Assembly: GCA_020425485.1 (NCBI GenBank)
Contig: JAGQRL010000357.1
Span: 1-6,741 of the forward strand
DNA length: 6,741 nucleotides
Origin: Rhodospirillaceae bacterium
GTDB taxonomy: Bacteria; Pseudomonadota; Alphaproteobacteria; DSM-16000; Inquilinaceae
Direction: 5' to 3'
Shown: piece by piece, positions 4,508 through 6,741 of the stretch
How the letters are laid out: each line of letters begins with the position of its first letter
How positions within the stretch are numbered: position 1 is the stretch's first letter
Notes under the pieces: model-generated
What the model was told of the DNA's origin: nothing
Databases searched by the model: none
What the model saw: the letters and a program-made list of their open reading frames with translations, nothing else
Made by a program: the position numbers and the translations under genes

Positions 4508-5629
4508 CTACTCCCTGCCCAGGCAGTCCACCAGGCTGTGCGCCAGGGTGAGCAGGATGCCCTGGTAGGTGCGGGGGCCTTCCACTGTGCCGCCGATGGG
4601 ATCCAGCACACCGATCTCAGCCCCGGTATCCTCCGTCACCACGGCCACCCGGTGCTGGTCGAACTGGGGTTCGGCGAACACGCACACGGCCCCCGTCGCC
4701 ACCAGCCGCTCGCGCACTTCGTAGATGCGTTCGGGGCTCAGCGGCAGGTCGGGGTGAATGGTGATGGAGCCCACCCCGGCCAAACCGAAGCGCGCCTCGA
4801 AGTACTGGTAGGCATCGTGGAACACCAGGAAGGGGCGGTCGCGCACCGGCGCCAGCAGGGTGTCCAGCTCGCCGCTTAAGGCTTCCAGGTCGGCCATCTG
4901 GGCGCCGGCATTGGCGCGGTAGGCATCGGCATGGGCGGGGTCCACCTCCGCCAGCGTGGTGGCGATGGCGTCGGTCCAGACGATAGCGTTCACCGGGTCG
5001 AGCCACATGTGCATGTCGACCGAGCCGTCATGGTGGTCGTCGTCCTCGTGTTCATGCTCGTGCCCGTCGTGGTCGTCGTCGTGCTCGTGCCCGTCGTGGT
5101 CGTCGTCCTCGTCGTCGTGCTCATGCACGTCGTGATCGTGGTCGTCGTCATCGTGCTCATGCACGTGGTGATCGTCGTCTTCGTCCTCGTCGTGGTCGGC
5201 GTGCTCGTGCTCGTCGTGCATGTCGTCGCCGTGGTCGTGGTGGCTGTGGACATGCGGCTCGTAGGCGCCGCCTTCGCGCACCGGCAGGGCGGTTACCCCG
5301 GGCACCAGGGACAGCCGCACCACATGTGCATCGCCGGCCAGCGCATCCAGCGCATCGGGCAGCACCTGTTCGATCTGCGGGCCCACCCAGAACACCACGT
5401 CGGCATCCTGCAACGCCTGGCCCTCCGAAGGGCGCAGGGAGTAGTCGTGCGGAGAGATGGTCGGGTCCATCAGCAGCACCGGCTCCGTCACCCCCTCGGT
5501 GACGCCGGCCACCAGCGCCCACACCGGCGCGATGCTGGCGATCACGCGGGGCGGCTCCTGGGCGGCTGCGGGCTGGATGCCGGTACCCGCCAGAAGCAGG
5601 CTAGATGCGATCAGGGAAAAGCGGGGCAT
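4508..5629 (-). CDS. znuA: Zinc ABC transporter periplasmic-binding protein ZnuA
   Basis: 373 aa cluster A-I solute-binding protein that captures Zn(II) in the periplasm and delivers it to ZnuB. The start at 5629 has GGAGA upstream at about 6 bases spacing; an in-frame GTG at 5647 lacks such support. Residues 1-23 are a signal peptide (cleavage near PAAA-QE). Expected zinc ligands are His61 (SPHDYSLRPS), His207 (DMHMWLDP), His271 (FHDAYQYF) and Asp343 (GVLDPIG). Cys316 and Cys369 fit the disulfide seen in E. coli ZnuA. The metal loop, residues 126-201, is extreme: 26 His and 41 Asp/Glu out of 76 residues, longer than the acidic His loop of E. coli ZnuA. The loop and the EHDYSLRPS-like motif favour zinc over manganese. 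The gene is divergent from znuC, sharing a Zur-box region; its 3' end converges with the secreted-protein gene. Confidence 0.97.
   Translation of the reverse strand: MPRFSLIASSLLLAGTGIQPAAAQEPPRVIASIAPVWALVAGVTEGVTEPVLLMDPTISPHDYSLRPSEGQALQDADVVFWVGPQIEQVLPDALDALAGDAHVVRLSLVPGVTALPVREGGAYEPHVHSHHDHGDDMHDEHEHADHDEDEDDDHHVHEHDDDDHDHDVHEHDDEDDDHDGHEHDDDHDGHEHEHEDDDHHDGSVDMHMWLDPVNAIVWTDAIATTLAEVDPAHADAYRANAGAQMADLEALSGELDTLLAPVRDRPFLVFHDAYQYFEARFGLAGVGSITIHPDLPLSPERIYEVRERLVATGAVCVFAEPQFDQHRVAVVTEDTGAEIGVLDPIGGTVEGPRTYQGILLTLAHSLVDCLGRE
5027..5254 (-). repeat. Low-complexity repeats encoding the ZnuA His/Asp/Glu loop
   Basis: This part of znuA is built of short repeats. A 27-bp unit occurs twice in tandem, the 26-base copies at 5055-5080 and 5082-5107 being identical, and encodes a DDHDGHEHD-type peptide. 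Next to it a 36-bp period (copies from 5117 and 5153, about 32 of 36 bases equal) encodes a VHEHDDDDHDHD-type peptide. All periods are multiples of three, so copy-number change would lengthen or shorten the loop without a frameshift. Confidence 0.85.
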
Positions 5630-5678
5630 TGCAGATCTCCAAACCACGGGCGATCGGTGGCATACTGTTTCGATGAGG

Positions 5679-5693
5679 TGTTATCATATAACA
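5679..5693. promoter_or_regulatory. Zur box in the znuA-znuC divergent region
   Basis: TGTTAT-CAT-ATAACA is a perfect 6-3-6 inverted repeat, AT-rich in an otherwise GC-rich 119-base gap. It matches the known alphaproteobacterial Zur operator, centred on GTTAT-N3-ATAAC. Zur with bound zinc would block transcription. The site contains -10-like sequences for both directions: TATAAC on the plus strand (5687-5692) and TATGAT on the minus strand. One bound repressor dimer could therefore silence znuA and znuCB together. The zur gene itself is not in the window. Confidence 0.88.
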
Positions 5694-5748
5694 TTACCAG
5701 CGACAACACGGCCGCACCCCAACCGCCCGCATCCCCCCGGCAACCACC

Positions 5749-6634
<886 letters not shown>

Positions 6635-6645
<11 letters not shown>

Positions 6646-6741
6646 CTTCTTCACCCGGGCGCTGATCGCCGGCATCGGCGTGGCGCTGGCCGCCGGGCCG
6701 CTGGGCTGCTTCGTGGTGTGGCGGCGCATGGCCTATTTCGG
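6635..6741 (+). CDS. znuB: Zinc ABC transporter permease ZnuB (N-terminus, partial)
   Basis: The first 35 codons are present; the gene runs off the right edge. The ATG at 6635 lies within the end of znuC (11-base overlap), with AGAGGTG (6623-6629) as ribosome binding site. The peptide begins MLDDFFTRALIAGIGVAL and continues AAGPLGCFVVWRRMAYFG. This is the usual opening of cluster A-I metal permeases: a short amphipathic start, a first membrane helix (about residues 8-27) with the AGPLGCFVVWRRM turn, and the start of the MAYFGD-type segment. ZnuB forms the inner-membrane channel of the ZnuABC importer. Position after znuC and the motif make the assignment firm despite truncation. Confidence 0.93.

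Noticed and set aside
5027..5254. CRISPR-like tandem repeats.
   Set aside because: The repeats have no unique spacers, are multiples of three and encode the ZnuA metal loop.

Overview
This is a GC-rich window (about 70% GC in most genes) that looks like the chromosome of an alphaproteobacterium. The clearest marker is the small NDUFS4-type accessory subunit of respiratory complex I at 3573-3863, a protein otherwise found mainly in Alphaproteobacteria and mitochondria. The AcuC-like deacetylase, the DUF192 protein and a Zur-box-controlled zinc uptake locus fit the same group. Genus and species cannot be read from the sequence.

Layout. At the left edge, on the minus strand, is the signal-peptide start of an exported protein. 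It is preceded by a well-conserved TPP (thiamine pyrophosphate) riboswitch (117-202) and a matching promoter (211-239). The gene is therefore thiamine-responsive, but its body lies outside the window. Two plus-strand genes follow and are probably co-transcribed: a histone-deacetylase-superfamily enzyme with all catalytic residues present, and an exported DUF192 protein. Converging on them is a minus-strand SAM-dependent O-methyltransferase. Divergent from that is a small protein with a C-terminal J domain, whose promoter lies so close to its ATG that the mRNA may be leaderless. Then come tRNA-Pro(TGG), the complex I subunit gene, a GC-rich double hairpin and tRNA-Arg(TCT).

Directly after tRNA-Arg, base composition falls to about 57% GC (310 of 540 bases counted by hand, 3961-4500). 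This stretch carries one gene for a small secreted protein of unknown function. It ends near 4484-4494, where a short imperfect copy of the tRNA-Arg T-arm occurs. It may be a small acquired segment.

The right third is a zinc uptake locus. znuA (periplasmic zinc-binding protein with an extreme His/Asp/Glu loop) reads leftward, and znuC (ATPase) and znuB (permease, cut by the window end) read rightward. A perfect 6-3-6 palindrome in the gap between them, TGTTAT-CAT-ATAACA, matches alphaproteobacterial Zur boxes. The three products form one ABC importer: ZnuA captures Zn(II) in the periplasm, ZnuB carries it across the inner membrane and ZnuC supplies ATP hydrolysis.

I found no CRISPR array, insertion sequence or obvious defence or mobile system. 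The most unusual points are the composition island behind tRNA-Arg with its uncharacterised secreted protein, the tandem DNA repeats behind the ZnuA metal loop, and the apparently leaderless J-domain gene.
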